DNA of 64,000 nucleotides from Pseudoxanthomonas broegbernensis (lineage in GTDB: Bacteria; Pseudomonadota; Gammaproteobacteria; Xanthomonadales; Xanthomonadaceae), in NCBI RefSeq assembly GCF_014202435.1, contig NZ_JACHGU010000002.1, positions 434,001-498,000 of the forward strand, read 5' to 3'. Below the pieces are notes generated by a model. It ran no database searches. It worked only from the letters and a program-made list of their open reading frames with translations, and was not told where the DNA came from. Of the stretch, positions 52,251 to 62,107 are shown piece after piece. The stretch's first letter is position 1; each line of letters begins with the position of its first letter. A program made the translations under genes and the position numbers.

Positions 52251-53336
52251 ATGGCGGGCCTGCAGTTGGAGGAAGTGCGCAAGGTCTACGGCAATGGCCA
52301 GGTCGCCGTGCACGACGCCAGCTTCCGGATCGAGGACGGGGAACTGATGGTGCTGGTCGGCCCGTCCGGCTGCGGCAAGTCCACGCTGCTGCGGATGATC
52401 GCCGGGCTGGAGGAGATCACCTCCGGCACGCTGCGCATCGGCGGGCGGGTGGTGAACGACGTCGCGCCCAAGGACCGCGACATCGCCATGGTGTTCCAGA
52501 GCTACGCCCTGTACCCGCACATGACCGTGGCCGAGAACCTGGGCTTCGGCCTCAAGCTGCGCGGCCAGCCGCGGGCCGAGGTGGAGCGCAGGGTGGCGGC
52601 GGCGGCGGCGATGCTGGGCCTGGAGGGCATGCTCGGCAAGCGCCCGCGCGAGATGTCCGGCGGCCAGCGCCAGCGCGTGGCCCTGGGCCGTGCGCTGGTG
52701 CGCGAGCCGGAGGTGTTCCTGCTGGACGAGCCGCTGTCCAACCTGGACGCCAAGCTGCGCCACTCCACCCGCACCGAGATCGCGCGCCTGCACCGGCGGC
52801 TGGGCACGACGATGGTCTACGTCACCCACGACCAGGTCGAGGCGATGACCCTGGGCCAGCGGATCGTGGTGCTGGATGCCGGCCGCATCCAGCAGATCGA
52901 TACGCCGATGGTGCTGTACGAGCGCCCGGCCAACCTGTTCGTGGCCGGCTTCCTCGGCAGCCCGGCGATGAACCTGCTCGAAGGCGAACTGCAGGCCGCC
53001 GATGGCCTGCGCCTGGCGGTGGACGGCGCCCCGGCCGCCGGCGTGCCGCTGCCCGGCGCCACCGTGCCGGACGCCTGGCTGGGCCGGCGGGTGGTGCTGG
53101 GCGTGCGCCCGGAACACCTGTCGCCCGCCCCGGGCGATGGCCTGCCCGCGCGGGTGGAGGTGGTCGAGGCGGTCGGCAGCGAGGCCTACCTGCACCTGGA
53201 TTTCGCCGGCCGGCCGCTGGTATCGCGGCTGCCGCCGCAATCGCTGCCGGTGCCCGGCGCCGAGCTGCGCATGCGTGCCGACCCGGCGCACCTGCATTTC
53301 TTCGATCCGCAAAGCGGGGCACGGCTGGCCATCTGA
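52251..53336 (+). CDS. ugpC: Sugar ABC transporter ATP-binding protein, UgpC/MsmX type
   Basis: The 361-residue importer ATPase has Walker A GPSGCGKST, a Q-loop VFQSYALYPHMTVAENLGFG, signature MSGGQRQRVALGRAL and Walker B VFLLDEPLSNLDAKLR. A C-terminal MOP/TOBE regulatory domain runs from about residue 240. It stands alone, divergent from zwf. Such ATPases often serve several sugar importers, so it is the best local candidate to energise the binding protein/permease set at 38.6-41.6 kb that lacks an ATPase. The symbol denotes the family only. Confidence 0.9.
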   Translation: MAGLQLEEVRKVYGNGQVAVHDASFRIEDGELMVLVGPSGCGKSTLLRMIAGLEEITSGTLRIGGRVVNDVAPKDRDIAMVFQSYALYPHMTVAENLGFGLKLRGQPRAEVERRVAAAAAMLGLEGMLGKRPREMSGGQRQRVALGRALVREPEVFLLDEPLSNLDAKLRHSTRTEIARLHRRLGTTMVYVTHDQVEAMTLGQRIVVLDAGRIQQIDTPMVLYERPANLFVAGFLGSPAMNLLEGELQAADGLRLAVDGAPAAGVPLPGATVPDAWLGRRVVLGVRPEHLSPAPGDGLPARVEVVEAVGSEAYLHLDFAGRPLVSRLPPQSLPVPGAELRMRADPAHLHFFDPQSGARLAI

Positions 53337-53384
53337 CTCGCGCGACCGATTCGCCGGCCTCGCCGTTGACCGCGCACCCTGCCC

Positions 53385-53410
53385 GATAGGAGCCGGCTTC
53401 AGCCGGGGAC
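53385..53410. repeat. Dispersed GGCTTCAGCCGG repeat
   Basis: GGAGCCGGCTTCAGCCGGGG after ugpC matches related words at 45311-45330 (inverted) and 61965-61994 (GGCCGACTTCAGCCGGCGAC). Each contains a short imperfect palindrome. It appears to be a REP-like intergenic repeat. Confidence 0.55.
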
Positions 53411-53527
53411 AGGCGCCGCAAGCCGGCAACGATCGGCGGCCCGCCTCCCGGTCGCCGGCCGTACCCGGCTCCCGCGCGAGCGCCCGCCGCATCGCCCCAT
53501 CGCGAAAAGCCGGCCCGGCCGGGCGCC

Positions 53528-54406
53528 TCAGCGGGCCAGGCCGTCGACGAAGGGCTGCACCACGGCGTTGCCGCCGGCCACCGTCAACGGCGCCTCATCG
53601 CGCTCCAGCGGCAGCACCGCCAGCGCCAGCCGCGGCGCATGGCCGGCCGCGCCGACCACGCTGCCGATGGCGCGCTGCGACTGGTTCACCTCGGCGCCGG
53701 GCTCGGTGGCGTCGGGGACCTGCAGCAGCAGCAGTTCGCGCTTGGCCTTGCCCAGGAAGTGGGTGCGGGCCACGATCTCCTGCCCCGGATAGCAGCCCTT
53801 CTTGACGCTGTAGGCGGACAGCCGATCCAGGGCGAGCTGTTGCGGTGTCCATTGCTCGCGCTGGGAGGCGGGCAGGCGCGGCAGGCCCAGGCGCAGGTCG
53901 GACGCCCGCCAGGCTTCGTGCGCCTGCGCATCGGCCGGCGCGGACGCGCGGGACAGGCGCAGCGTGCGCGGCAGCCCCGGCGCGCCGTAGTCCAGTTCCA
54001 GCGAGGTTTGTTCGTCGCCCGCCACGGTCGCGCCGCGTGCCTGCGCCGGCGCGGCGAACGCGCCGCCGGCCCGCAGCTCCGGCCGCGCGGCGATGGCGAC
54101 CTTGCGCCGGAACACGAAACGGCGCAGTGCATCGCCCAGTTCCCCGGCATCGGCATCGGGCAGCAGCAGGCGCAGCGCCTGGTCGGCGGTGCGCAGCAGG
54201 GCGAACACGGCGATCACGCGGCCCTTCGCGGTCAGCCATGCGTTCCATTGCCATTGCCCGATGGCCAGCGCTGTCACGTCGTTGGCGAACTGCGCCTGGG
54301 CGAAGGCGATGGCGTCCGGGCCGTCCAGCGCGAGCACGGCATGGCCCTCCAGCGCGAAGAAATCCGCTGTATTTCCGCTAGATACGAATGGCTGGTTGTC
54401 AGGCAC
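53528..54406 (-). CDS. ygfZ: Folate-binding protein YgfZ
   Basis: The 292-residue GcvT-like protein carries the YgfZ signature with the conserved Cys in YSVKKGCYPGQEIVARTHFL. The N-terminal segment LDGPDAIAFAQAQFANDVTA matches the folate-binding fold. YgfZ assists iron-sulfur cluster enzymes, often in a folate-dependent way. It is transcribed divergently from the sdh cluster, whose SdhB needs three Fe-S clusters. Confidence 0.92.
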   Translation of the reverse strand: MPDNQPFVSSGNTADFFALEGHAVLALDGPDAIAFAQAQFANDVTALAIGQWQWNAWLTAKGRVIAVFALLRTADQALRLLLPDADAGELGDALRRFVFRRKVAIAARPELRAGGAFAAPAQARGATVAGDEQTSLELDYGAPGLPRTLRLSRASAPADAQAHEAWRASDLRLGLPRLPASQREQWTPQQLALDRLSAYSVKKGCYPGQEIVARTHFLGKAKRELLLLQVPDATEPGAEVNQSQRAIGSVVGAAGHAPRLALAVLPLERDEAPLTVAGGNAVVQPFVDGLAR

Positions 54407-54449
54407 GTTGACCGCGGCTTAAAATTTTGTGCGTTGCAAGGAGTTCCCA

Positions 54450-54623
54450 ATGATAGGTCAAAGCCCTGTGGTTCCCGAATCCGCCGAAAGGCCGGAGGAT
54501 GGAACGCAGCCGTCCACGGATGCCGCCGCACGGGCGACGCCGCGTGAGATCGGGGGCCGCGAGGGCCCGGAGCCGACCCGCTACGGAGACTGGGAAAAGA
54601 ACGGCCGCTGCGTCGATTTCTGA
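54450..54623 (+). CDS. DUF1674 protein, succinate dehydrogenase assembly factor 4-like
   Basis: The 57-residue protein ends in the DUF1674/SdhAF4 signature (EIGGREGPEPTRYGDWEKNG, then RCVDF). ATG 54450 follows AAGGAG at 6-7 bases. The family is related to eukaryotic SDHAF4, which protects flavinylated SdhA during assembly. Its place directly before sdhC supports that role here. Confidence 0.88.
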   Translation: MIGQSPVVPESAERPEDGTQPSTDAAARATPREIGGREGPEPTRYGDWEKNGRCVDF

Positions 54624-54684
54624 CGCCGCGCCCATAAGCCACGCGCGCCCTCCGGGCCGCACAGCCGAGACAACGAGCCAGCCG

Positions 54685-55077
54685 ATGAGCACTCGCGAAC
54701 GTCCCCTGTCACCGCATCTGCAGGTGTACCGCTGGCAAATCCAGATGGTGACCTCGATCCTGCACCGCGCCACCGGCATCGTCCTGGCGGCCGGCGCGCT
54801 GGCCATCGCCGCCGGGCTGCTGTGCCTGATGCTGGGCCCGGAGCACTGGGCCTGCTTCACCGCCGCGGCCGGCGCCTGGTACGGCAAGGCGTTCCTATTC
54901 GGCTGGACCTGGGCGTTCGCCTTCCACCTGTGCAATGGCATCCGCCACGTCGTCCAGGACTTCGGCCATGGTTTCAGCATCCCGGCCTTCATCCGCAGCA
55001 GTTGGCTGTCGGTGGCCGGCAGCCTGGCCATCACCGCGCTGATCTGGGCCTGCGCATTCAACGGAGGTGCCGCATGA
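54685..55077 (+). CDS. sdhC: Succinate dehydrogenase cytochrome b556 subunit
   Basis: The 130-residue membrane anchor begins [16 protein letters not shown]. Three helices follow; the first carries the SILHRATG motif (quinone/haem site), and the second contains the haem-ligand region [16 protein letters not shown]. It is the first structural gene of sdhCDAB; the stop overlaps sdhD by 4 bases. Confidence 0.94.
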   Translation: MSTRERPLSPHLQVYRWQIQMVTSILHRATGIVLAAGALAIAAGLLCLMLGPEHWACFTAAAGAWYGKAFLFGWTWAFAFHLCNGIRHVVQDFGHGFSIPAFIRSSWLSVAGSLAITALIWACAFNGGAA

Positions 55078-55457
55078 GCCGTTTCCGCACGCCCCTGAAG
55101 AACGCGCGCGGCCTGGGCACGGCCAAGACCGGCACCGAGCACTTCGTCCACCAGCGGCTGACCGCCACCGCCCTGGTCTTCCTCGGCATCTGGTTCGTGT
55201 GGTTCGTGCTGAGCCTGGTCGGCAGCGACTACCTGACCGCCGCCGATGCGGTGTCCAGGCCGTGGAACGCGATCCTGCTGGTGGGTTTCCTGGCGGCCTC
55301 GTTCTGGCACGCCCAGCTCGGCCTGCAGGTCGTGCTGGAGGACTACATCCACAACTCGCTGGCGGCCCTGGCGCTGCAGGTCAGCGTGAAGTTCATCGCG
55401 GTGCTGGGCGCCATCGTCAGCATCTTCGCCGTGGCCCGCATCGCGCTGGCCGGCTGA
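55074..55457 (+). CDS. sdhD: Succinate dehydrogenase membrane anchor subunit
   Basis: The 127-residue protein has three membrane helices. Conserved [15 protein letters not shown] and [16 protein letters not shown] segments contribute to quinone and haem binding. ATG 55074 overlaps sdhC (ATGA). It anchors SdhAB to the membrane. Confidence 0.93.
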   Translation: MSRFRTPLKNARGLGTAKTGTEHFVHQRLTATALVFLGIWFVWFVLSLVGSDYLTAADAVSRPWNAILLVGFLAASFWHAQLGLQVVLEDYIHNSLAALALQVSVKFIAVLGAIVSIFAVARIALAG

Positions 55458-55486
55458 GCGCGCCCCGCAGAAGGATTCCAGACCGA

Positions 55487-57277
55487 ATGTCCGCCTACAA
55501 GATCACCGAACACAAGTACGACATGGTCGTCGTCGGCGCCGGCGGCGCCGGCCTGCGCGCCACCTTCGGCCTGGCCCAGAAGGGCCTGCAGACGGTGTGC
55601 CTGACCAAGGTCTTCCCGACCCGCTCGCACACCGTGGCCGCCCAGGGCGGCATCGCCGCCGCGCTGGCCAACATGGGCGAGGACGACTGGCGCTACCACT
55701 TCTACGACACCGTCAAGGGCGGCGACTGGCTGGGCGACCAGGACGCCATCGAGTACATGTGCCGCGAGGCCATCCCCTCGGTCATCGAGCTGGAGCACTA
55801 CGGCGTGCCGTTCTCGCGTACCGAGGACGGCAAGATCTACCAGCGCCCGTTCGGCGGCATGACCACCCGCTACGGCGAGGGCCCCTCGGCGCAGCGCACC
55901 TGCGCGGCGGCCGACCGCACCGGCCACGCGATGCTGCACACCCTGTACCAGCAGTCGCTGGCGCACGACGCGCGCTTCATGATCGAGTACTTCGCCCTGG
56001 ACCTGGTGTTCGACGAGGAGGGCGTGTGCCGCGGCGTGCTGGCGCTGGACATGGCCGAGGGCTCGCTGCACCTGTTCCGCGCTCACGGCGTGGTCCTGGC
56101 GACCGGCGGCTACGGGCGCGCCTATTTCAGCGCGACGTCGGCCCATACCTGCACCGGCGACGGCGGCGGCCTGGTGGCCCGCGCCGGCCTGCCGCTGCAG
56201 GACATGGAGTTCGTCCAGTTCCACCCCACCGGCATCTACGGCGCCGGCTGCCTGATCACCGAGGGCGTGCGCGGCGAAGGCGGCATCCTGCGCAATTCCA
56301 GCGGCGAGCGCTTCATGGAGCGCTATGCCCCGCACTACAAGGACCTGGCCTCGCGCGACGTGGTGTCGCGCTCGATGACCATCGAGATCCGCGAGGGCCG
56401 CGGCGTGGGCGAGCACAAGGACCACATCCTGCTCGACCTGACCCACCTGGGTCCGGAGGTGATCCACGAGAAGCTGCCCGGCATCGCCGAGAGCGCGCAC
56501 ATCTTCGCCGGCGTGGACGTGACCAAGCAGCCGATTCCGGTGATCCCGACCGTGCACTACAACATGGGCGGCGTCCCCACCAACTACCACGGCGAGGTGG
56601 TGCGCAAGGTCGGCGGCGATCCCGACGCGGTGGTGCCGGGCCTGTACGCCATCGGTGAGGCGGCCTGCGTATCGGTGCACGGCGGCAACCGCCTGGGCTC
56701 CAACTCGCTGCTGGACCTGGTGGTGTTCGGGCGCGCGGTGGCCAACCGCTGCGCCGAGACGATCCAGAGGAACGCCCCGCACAAGCCGCTGGCGTCCGAT
56801 GCCTGCGACAAGGCGCTGTCGCTGCTGGACAGGCTGCGCCATGCCGACGGAGACACCCCGACGGCGGTGATCCGCGACCGCATGCAGCGCACCATGCAGG
56901 CCGACGCGGCGGTGTTCCGCACCAGCCAGACGCTGAAGGAAGGCTGCGAGAAGATGGCCGAGATCTTCGCCAGCTTCGAGGACGTCAAGGTCGCCGACCG
57001 CTCGCTGGTGTGGAACTCCGACCTCATCGAGACCTACGAGCTGAACAACCTGCTGATCAACGCCGTGGCCACCATCAACTCGGCCGAGCAGCGCCACGAG
57101 AGCCGCGGCGCCCACGCGCACGAGGACTACCCCGAGCGCGACGACGTCAACTGGCAGAAGCACACGCTGGTGACGGTGGACGGGAAGGGCAACTGCAGCT
57201 TCGACTACCGCCCGGTGCACATGTACACGCTCACCGACGACGTGGCCGTGGTGCCGCCCAAGCCGCGCGTGTACTGA
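55487..57277 (+). CDS. sdhA: Succinate dehydrogenase flavoprotein subunit
   Basis: The 596-residue protein has an FAD-binding [20 protein letters not shown] and the covalent FAD His in [18 protein letters not shown]. Active-site segments include [34 protein letters not shown] and [23 protein letters not shown] 55487 follows AGAAGGA. It oxidises succinate to fumarate, linking the TCA cycle with the respiratory chain. Confidence 0.96.
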   Translation: MSAYKITEHKYDMVVVGAGGAGLRATFGLAQKGLQTVCLTKVFPTRSHTVAAQGGIAAALANMGEDDWRYHFYDTVKGGDWLGDQDAIEYMCREAIPSVIELEHYGVPFSRTEDGKIYQRPFGGMTTRYGEGPSAQRTCAAADRTGHAMLHTLYQQSLAHDARFMIEYFALDLVFDEEGVCRGVLALDMAEGSLHLFRAHGVVLATGGYGRAYFSATSAHTCTGDGGGLVARAGLPLQDMEFVQFHPTGIYGAGCLITEGVRGEGGILRNSSGERFMERYAPHYKDLASRDVVSRSMTIEIREGRGVGEHKDHILLDLTHLGPEVIHEKLPGIAESAHIFAGVDVTKQPIPVIPTVHYNMGGVPTNYHGEVVRKVGGDPDAVVPGLYAIGEAACVSVHGGNRLGSNSLLDLVVFGRAVANRCAETIQRNAPHKPLASDACDKALSLLDRLRHADGDTPTAVIRDRMQRTMQADAAVFRTSQTLKEGCEKMAEIFASFEDVKVADRSLVWNSDLIETYELNNLLINAVATINSAEQRHESRGAHAHEDYPERDDVNWQKHTLVTVDGKGNCSFDYRPVHMYTLTDDVAVVPPKPRVY

Positions 57278-57379
57278 GCGGGCCGGCCAGCATGCAGCAC
57301 CCGAACCTCCTCCCCCGCGACGCGCGCCCGGCGCTCGCCCCGCTCGCCCAGCGGGCCGCCTGAGCCAACGAGAACAGCC

Positions 57380-58162
57380 ATGGCAGAGTTCAGTCTCCCG
57401 AAGAATTCCCGGATCACCCAGGGCAAGCACTTTCCCGCCAAGGGCGCGAAGAACCCGCGCACGTTCAAGGTGTACCGCTGGAACCCGGAGGACGGCGCCA
57501 ACCCGCGCACCGATACCTACGAGGTGGACCTGGCCGCGTGCGGGCCGATGGTCCTGGACGCGCTGATCAAGATCAAGAACGAGATCGACCCGACCCTGAC
57601 CTTCCGCCGCTCCTGCCGCGAGGGCATCTGCGGCTCGTGCGCGATGAACATCGACGGCACCAACACCCTGGCCTGCACCCGCGCCATCGCCGACTGCAGG
57701 AAGAGCGAGGTGCCGATCTACCCGCTGCCGCACATGGAGGTGGTCAAGGACCTGGTGCCGGACCTGACCCATTTCTACGCGCAGTACGCCTCGATCAAGC
57801 CGTGGATCCGCACCCAGACCCCGGCGCCGCCCGACCGCGAGCGCCTGCAGTCGCCGGAGGACCGCAAGAAGCTCGACGGCCTGTACGAGTGCATCCTGTG
57901 CGCCTGCTGCTCGACCTCGTGCCCGAGCTACTGGTGGAACGGCGAGCGCTATCTGGGCCCGGCGGTCCTGCTGCAGGCCTACCGCTGGATCGTCGATTCG
58001 CGCGACGAGGACACCGGCGCGCGCCTGGACGACCTGGAGGATCCGTTCAAGCTGTATCGCTGCCACACCATCATGAATTGCGCCCGGACCTGCCCGAAGG
58101 GCCTGAACCCGGCACTGGCCATCGCCGAGATCAAGAAGCTGATGATGGCGCGGCGCGCCTGA
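57380..58162 (+). CDS. sdhB: Succinate dehydrogenase iron-sulfur subunit
   Basis: The 260-residue protein carries the [2Fe-2S] ligands in [17 protein letters not shown] and TLAC, and the [4Fe-4S]/[3Fe-4S] ligands in [16 protein letters not shown] and [17 protein letters not shown]. It passes electrons from SdhA FAD to the quinone site. It closes the sdh operon, 102 bases after sdhA, and is followed by a strong terminator. Confidence 0.96.
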   Translation: MAEFSLPKNSRITQGKHFPAKGAKNPRTFKVYRWNPEDGANPRTDTYEVDLAACGPMVLDALIKIKNEIDPTLTFRRSCREGICGSCAMNIDGTNTLACTRAIADCRKSEVPIYPLPHMEVVKDLVPDLTHFYAQYASIKPWIRTQTPAPPDRERLQSPEDRKKLDGLYECILCACCSTSCPSYWWNGERYLGPAVLLQAYRWIVDSRDEDTGARLDDLEDPFKLYRCHTIMNCARTCPKGLNPALAIAEIKKLMMARRA

Positions 58163-58190
58163 CCGGCAACGGCAAGCGCGATGCGGCAGT

Positions 58191-58222
58191 GCGAAGGCCC
58201 GGGCGACCGGGCCTTCGCTTTT
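58191..58222 (+). terminator. Rho-independent terminator of the sdh operon
   Basis: GCGAAGGCCCGG-gcga-CCGGGCCTTCGC is a perfect 12-bp stem with a 4-base loop followed by TTTT, 28 bases after the sdhB stop. It is the clearest plus-strand terminator in the window. Confidence 0.9.
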
Positions 58223-58263
58223 GCGGGGCGGCCGGCCCCGCGTGCCCGGCGGAGGCGGCCGCC

Positions 58264-58269
58264 TACAAT
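58264..58269 (+). promoter_or_regulatory. Candidate -10 of cydDC
   Basis: A TACAAT hexamer lies between the sdh terminator and the first possible cydD start, where a promoter is expected. No -35 of consensus quality is seen. Confidence 0.4.
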
Positions 58270-58299
58270 GGCGGGCAACTTCGTCCCGCCGCATCCGGA

Positions 58300-60192
58300 T
58301 TGGCCGACACCGTCGACACGGAACTCCCCATCGCCCCCGTGCAGGACCATGGACTGCGCCGCCAGCGCCAGCGCTGGCTGCTTTCGCTGGCGGCGTCGGC
58401 GAGCGGCCGCCGGCGGCTGGCGTCGGCGTGCGTGGTCGCGGCCGGCTGGCTGCTGCTGCCGCAGGCCTGGGCCATGGCCTCGCTGCTGCAGGGCGTGCTG
58501 GTCGACGGCCATTCCCCCGCGCGCTGGAGCGCCTGCTTCGCCGTGCTGGCGGCGACGCTGCTGCTGCGTGCACTGCTGGGCCGGCTTGCGCAGGACGCCG
58601 CCGGCGACGTGGCCGAGGCGGCGAAGCGGGAGCTGCGCGCACGCCTGTACGCCATCCTGCAGGCGCACGGCCCGCGCTGGCTGCGCACGCGCCGCAGCGG
58701 CGCGCTGGGCGAACTGCCGCTGGCGCACGTCGAAGCGCTGGAGGGCTACTGCGCCGGTTACCTGCCCGCGCGCACCGAGGTGGCCTGGGTGCCGCCGGCC
58801 CTCCTGCTGGCGATCTTCGCCGTGGACTGGCTGCCGGCGCTGGTGCTGTTGCTGGCCGCGCCGCTGGTGCCGCTGTTCATGATGCTGGTCGGCCTGGGCG
58901 CGGAGGCGGCCAGCCGTGGGCAACTGGCGGAACTGGCGCGGATGGGCGGGCACTTCGCCGACCGGCTCAAGGGCCTGGGCCTGATCCGCCTGTACGGGCG
59001 CGGCGAGGCGGAGCTGGCGGGGATCGTGGAAGCCGCCGAAGGCGTGCGCGAGCGGACCCTGCGGGTGCTGCGCATCGCCTTCCTGTCGTCGACCGTGCTG
59101 GAATTCTTCGCTTCGCTCAGCGTGGCCGCGGTGGCGCTGTACTTTGGCCTGGGCTACCTGGGCCTGCTCGGCGACGGCCCCCGGCCGGACCTGCGCACCG
59201 GTCTGTTCTGCCTGTTGCTGGCGCCGGAATTCTTCGCACCGATGCGGCGCCTGGCCACGCACTACCACGACCGTGCCGGCGCGTTGGCCGCGGCCGCGGA
59301 GATCGAGGCAATGCTGGGGGCCTTGCCCGATGCCACCGGCGCGGGCGTTCTGCCGGCGGCCGGGCCGGGCGGATCGATGGAGCCGGAGGCCGCGGACGGC
59401 GGCGTGGCTGACCATGCCCGGGCAGGAGACGGCCGCGGCGGCATGCACGACGATGGCGAAGCGACGGGCGCTTCGGGCACCGGCGCGCCCGGAGCGCACA
59501 GCGCTTTGCCGGCATCGGCGGCCGGGCCTGGCCGGATGACGGCCGCCGCGCCGCTCCTGCGCGTCGAGCGGCTGGCGCTGCGCGCGGCCACGGATGCGCC
59601 GTTGCTGTTCGCCGACCTTTCGTTCGCCCTGGGCACGGGCGAACGCCTGGCCGTCACCGGTCCCAGCGGCTGCGGCAAGAGTACGTTGCTGGAGGCCATC
59701 GCCGGCTGGCTGCCGCCGGCGCAGGGACGCATCGCGATGGCGCCCGGCCTCGAACCGGCCCATGCCGGGCAGCGTCCGTACCTGTTCCAAGGCAGCCTGG
59801 CCGACAACCTGCGCCTGGCCTGGCCGCAGGCCGATGCGGCGGCGCTGCAGGCGGCGGCCCGCACGGCGCAGGTCATGCGCTTCGCCGCCGGCCTGCCGCA
59901 GGGCCTGGATACGGTGGTCGGCGAGCGCGGCTTCGGCCTGTCGGGCGGCGAGGCCCGGCGCGTGGGCCTTGCGCGCGCGCTGCTGCGCGACCCGCGCTTG
60001 CTGCTGCTCGACGAGCCCACCGCCTTCCTCGACCCCGGGACCGAGGCCGCGTTGCTGGAGGCCCTGTCCGCCTACGCGGCCGGTCGCGCGGTGCTGGTCG
60101 CCACCCACAGCCCGGTGGTGATGCGCTGGGCCGGCCGGGTGCTGGAACTGCCCGGCGGCGTGCTGCGCGACGCGGAGGGAATGCCGCCATGA
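58300..60192 (+). CDS. cydD: ABC exporter CydD (cytochrome bd assembly)
   Basis: The half-transporter is about 630 residues with an N-terminal six-helix ABC exporter domain (LLLPQAWAMASLLQGVLVDG; YCAGYLPARTEVAWVPPALL). The C-terminal ATPase has Walker A GPSGCGKST, signature LSGGEARRVGLARALL and Walker B LLLLDEPTAFLDP. Between them lies an unusually long Gly/Ala-rich linker (about 70 residues, coded near 59,330-59,550). TTG 58300 or GTG 58339 are possible starts; no ATG precedes the family sequence. CydDC exports thiols (cysteine/glutathione) or handles haem for cytochrome bd assembly. It overlaps cydC by 4 bases. Confidence 0.9.
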   Translation: MADTVDTELPIAPVQDHGLRRQRQRWLLSLAASASGRRRLASACVVAAGWLLLPQAWAMASLLQGVLVDGHSPARWSACFAVLAATLLLRALLGRLAQDAAGDVAEAAKRELRARLYAILQAHGPRWLRTRRSGALGELPLAHVEALEGYCAGYLPARTEVAWVPPALLLAIFAVDWLPALVLLLAAPLVPLFMMLVGLGAEAASRGQLAELARMGGHFADRLKGLGLIRLYGRGEAELAGIVEAAEGVRERTLRVLRIAFLSSTVLEFFASLSVAAVALYFGLGYLGLLGDGPRPDLRTGLFCLLLAPEFFAPMRRLATHYHDRAGALAAAAEIEAMLGALPDATGAGVLPAAGPGGSMEPEAADGGVADHARAGDGRGGMHDDGEATGASGTGAPGAHSALPASAAGPGRMTAAAPLLRVERLALRAATDAPLLFADLSFALGTGERLAVTGPSGCGKSTLLEAIAGWLPPAQGRIAMAPGLEPAHAGQRPYLFQGSLADNLRLAWPQADAAALQAAARTAQVMRFAAGLPQGLDTVVGERGFGLSGGEARRVGLARALLRDPRLLLLDEPTAFLDPGTEAALLEALSAYAAGRAVLVATHSPVVMRWAGRVLELPGGVLRDAEGMPP

Positions 60193-61880
60193 AACCTGTA
60201 CGCAGCGAAGGGCTGGCTGCGGTGTTCGCCGTCCATCGCGGGCGCATGCTCGCCGCCGCGGCGGCGCTGCTGGCCACGATGCTGGCCGGCACCGCGCTGC
60301 TCGGCCTGGCCGGCGGCTTCATCACCGCCGCCGCGCTGGCCGCGGGCACGGCGGCCGGCTTCAATTTCTTCTCGCCCTCGGCCGGCGTCCGTGCGCTGGC
60401 ACTGGCGCGCATCCTGTCGCGTTATGCCGAGAAGCTGGCCGGCCACGACGCCACCTTGCGCATCGCCCGTGACCTTCGCGCCTGGTTCTTCCGCCGCGCG
60501 TTGCCGCTGGCGCCGGCACGGCTGGGCGCATTGCGCACCGGCGAGCTGATGGGGCGGCTGATGGACGACATCGGCCAGGTCGACGGCCTGTTCGTGCGCG
60601 CACTGGGGCCGCTGGCGGCCATGCTCGGCATCGGCCTGCTGGGGATCGCGTGGGCGGCCTGGGTCGACCCGTGGGCCGCGCCGATCCTCGCCGTTGCCGC
60701 GCTGGCGATGGGCGCCGGGGTGCCGGCCCTGGTCGCGCGCCGGGGGCAGGTGCTGGAACACCGGCATGCGGCGCTGCAGGCCGCGCTGCGCACGTGCGTG
60801 CACGAAGGCATCGAGGGCGCGGCCGACCTGGCGGCGATGGGGGCGACCCGCCGCTGGGCCGGCCGGGTGGACGATGCGGCCGGGGCGCTGGCCGACAGCG
60901 GATGCCGCCGCCGTCGCAGGCTGTCCGCCGGTGACCTGCTGCATGCGCTGTGCGGCATGTCCGCGCTGCTGGCGATGACCGTGCTGGCTACCTCCGCCGC
61001 GCACGCGGGACGGATTGCGCCGGCGCACGCCGCCGCCCTGGTCTTCGTCACCCTGGCGCTGCTGGACGTGTGGGCCGGCGCGGGCCTGGCGTGGCAGGCG
61101 CTGCAGGGCGGGCGGGCCTCGGCGCGACGCCTGCGCGCGGTGGTGGACGCCGCGGCCACGGTGGTCGACCCGCCGCTGCCGCAGGCGGTGCCGGCCACCG
61201 GCGCGCTATGCCTGCAAGGCGTCGTCTTCGCCCATCCCGGCGGGCGCCGGGTACTGGACGGCATCGACCTGCGGATCGAGCCGGGACAGCGGGTGGCGAT
61301 CGGCGGCGACAGCGGCGGCGGCAAGAGCACCCTGACCGCGCTGGCCCTGCGCGTGCACGATCCCGCGGCCGGCGCGGTGCGCTGGGACGGCGTCGACCTG
61401 CGCCGCTTCGCCCAGGCCGAGTGGCATGCGCGGGTGGCCTGGTTGCCGCAGGAGGCCACGGTGTTCGCCGGCAGCGTGCGCCAGAACCTGCGCATGGGCG
61501 ATCCGGAAGCCGGCGAGGCGGCGATGTGGCGAGTGCTGGCCGCGCTGGACCTGGAGGCGCGGGTGCGCGCCTCCGGCGGGCTGGACAGCGAGGTGGGCGA
61601 GGGCGGCGCCCTGCTTTCCGCCGGCCAGGCGCGCCGGCTGGCGCTGGCCCGCGCGCTGCTGCGCCCGGCGCCGCTGCTGGTGCTGGACGAACCCACCGAG
61701 GGCCTGGACGAGGACGCGGCCGCCGCGCTGCTGCTGGACCTGGAGCGGGCGCTGGGCGGGCGCAGCCTGCTGCTGGTCAGCCACGGCGCATTGCCCGCGT
61801 CGCTGCCCTGGCGCCGGCTGCGGTTGCAGGACGGGCGGCTCCATCCCGTCACGGCGCCCGGCATGCGGCCGCCGGGATAA
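60189..61880 (+). CDS. cydC: ABC exporter CydC (cytochrome bd assembly)
   Basis: The 563-residue half-transporter partners CydD. The membrane domain includes FNFFSPSAGVRALALARILS and LLGIGLL-type helices; the ATPase has Walker A GGDSGGGKST, signature LSAGQARRLALARALL and Walker B LLVLDEPTEGLDEDAA. ATG 60189 overlaps the cydD stop (ATGA). A convergent FNR-type regulator gene follows, which fits oxygen control, though a binding site was not identified. Confidence 0.91.
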   Translation: MKPVRSEGLAAVFAVHRGRMLAAAAALLATMLAGTALLGLAGGFITAAALAAGTAAGFNFFSPSAGVRALALARILSRYAEKLAGHDATLRIARDLRAWFFRRALPLAPARLGALRTGELMGRLMDDIGQVDGLFVRALGPLAAMLGIGLLGIAWAAWVDPWAAPILAVAALAMGAGVPALVARRGQVLEHRHAALQAALRTCVHEGIEGAADLAAMGATRRWAGRVDDAAGALADSGCRRRRRLSAGDLLHALCGMSALLAMTVLATSAAHAGRIAPAHAAALVFVTLALLDVWAGAGLAWQALQGGRASARRLRAVVDAAATVVDPPLPQAVPATGALCLQGVVFAHPGGRRVLDGIDLRIEPGQRVAIGGDSGGGKSTLTALALRVHDPAAGAVRWDGVDLRRFAQAEWHARVAWLPQEATVFAGSVRQNLRMGDPEAGEAAMWRVLAALDLEARVRASGGLDSEVGEGGALLSAGQARRLALARALLRPAPLLVLDEPTEGLDEDAAAALLLDLERALGGRSLLLVSHGALPASLPWRRLRLQDGRLHPVTAPGMRPPG

Positions 61881-61964
61881 CCGGCGTTTCGGCAGCCGGC
61901 CACAGACCGGCACCGGCAGCGGCAAGATCGGTGCGCCGCCGCCGCCGCCGGTTGCGACTTCCAT

Positions 61965-61994
61965 GCAGGGGCCGACTTCAGCCGGCGACATCGC
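61965..61994. repeat. Dispersed GACTTCAGCCGGCGAC repeat
   Basis: GGCCGACTTCAGCCGGCGAC in the cydC-fnr gap belongs to the same REP-like family as 53385-53410 and 45311-45330. The rest of the 227-base gap holds no gene. Confidence 0.5.
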
Positions 61995-62107
61995 CCGGGC
62001 GCCAGCCATGGGCGGCACCACTTCAAGCCGCCGATTGGACTTGGCTCCCGCGCATCGGCAAAACGCCCCGGCCGGCCCGCTGCGCCGGTGGCCACCCGGC
62101 GCCGCCG

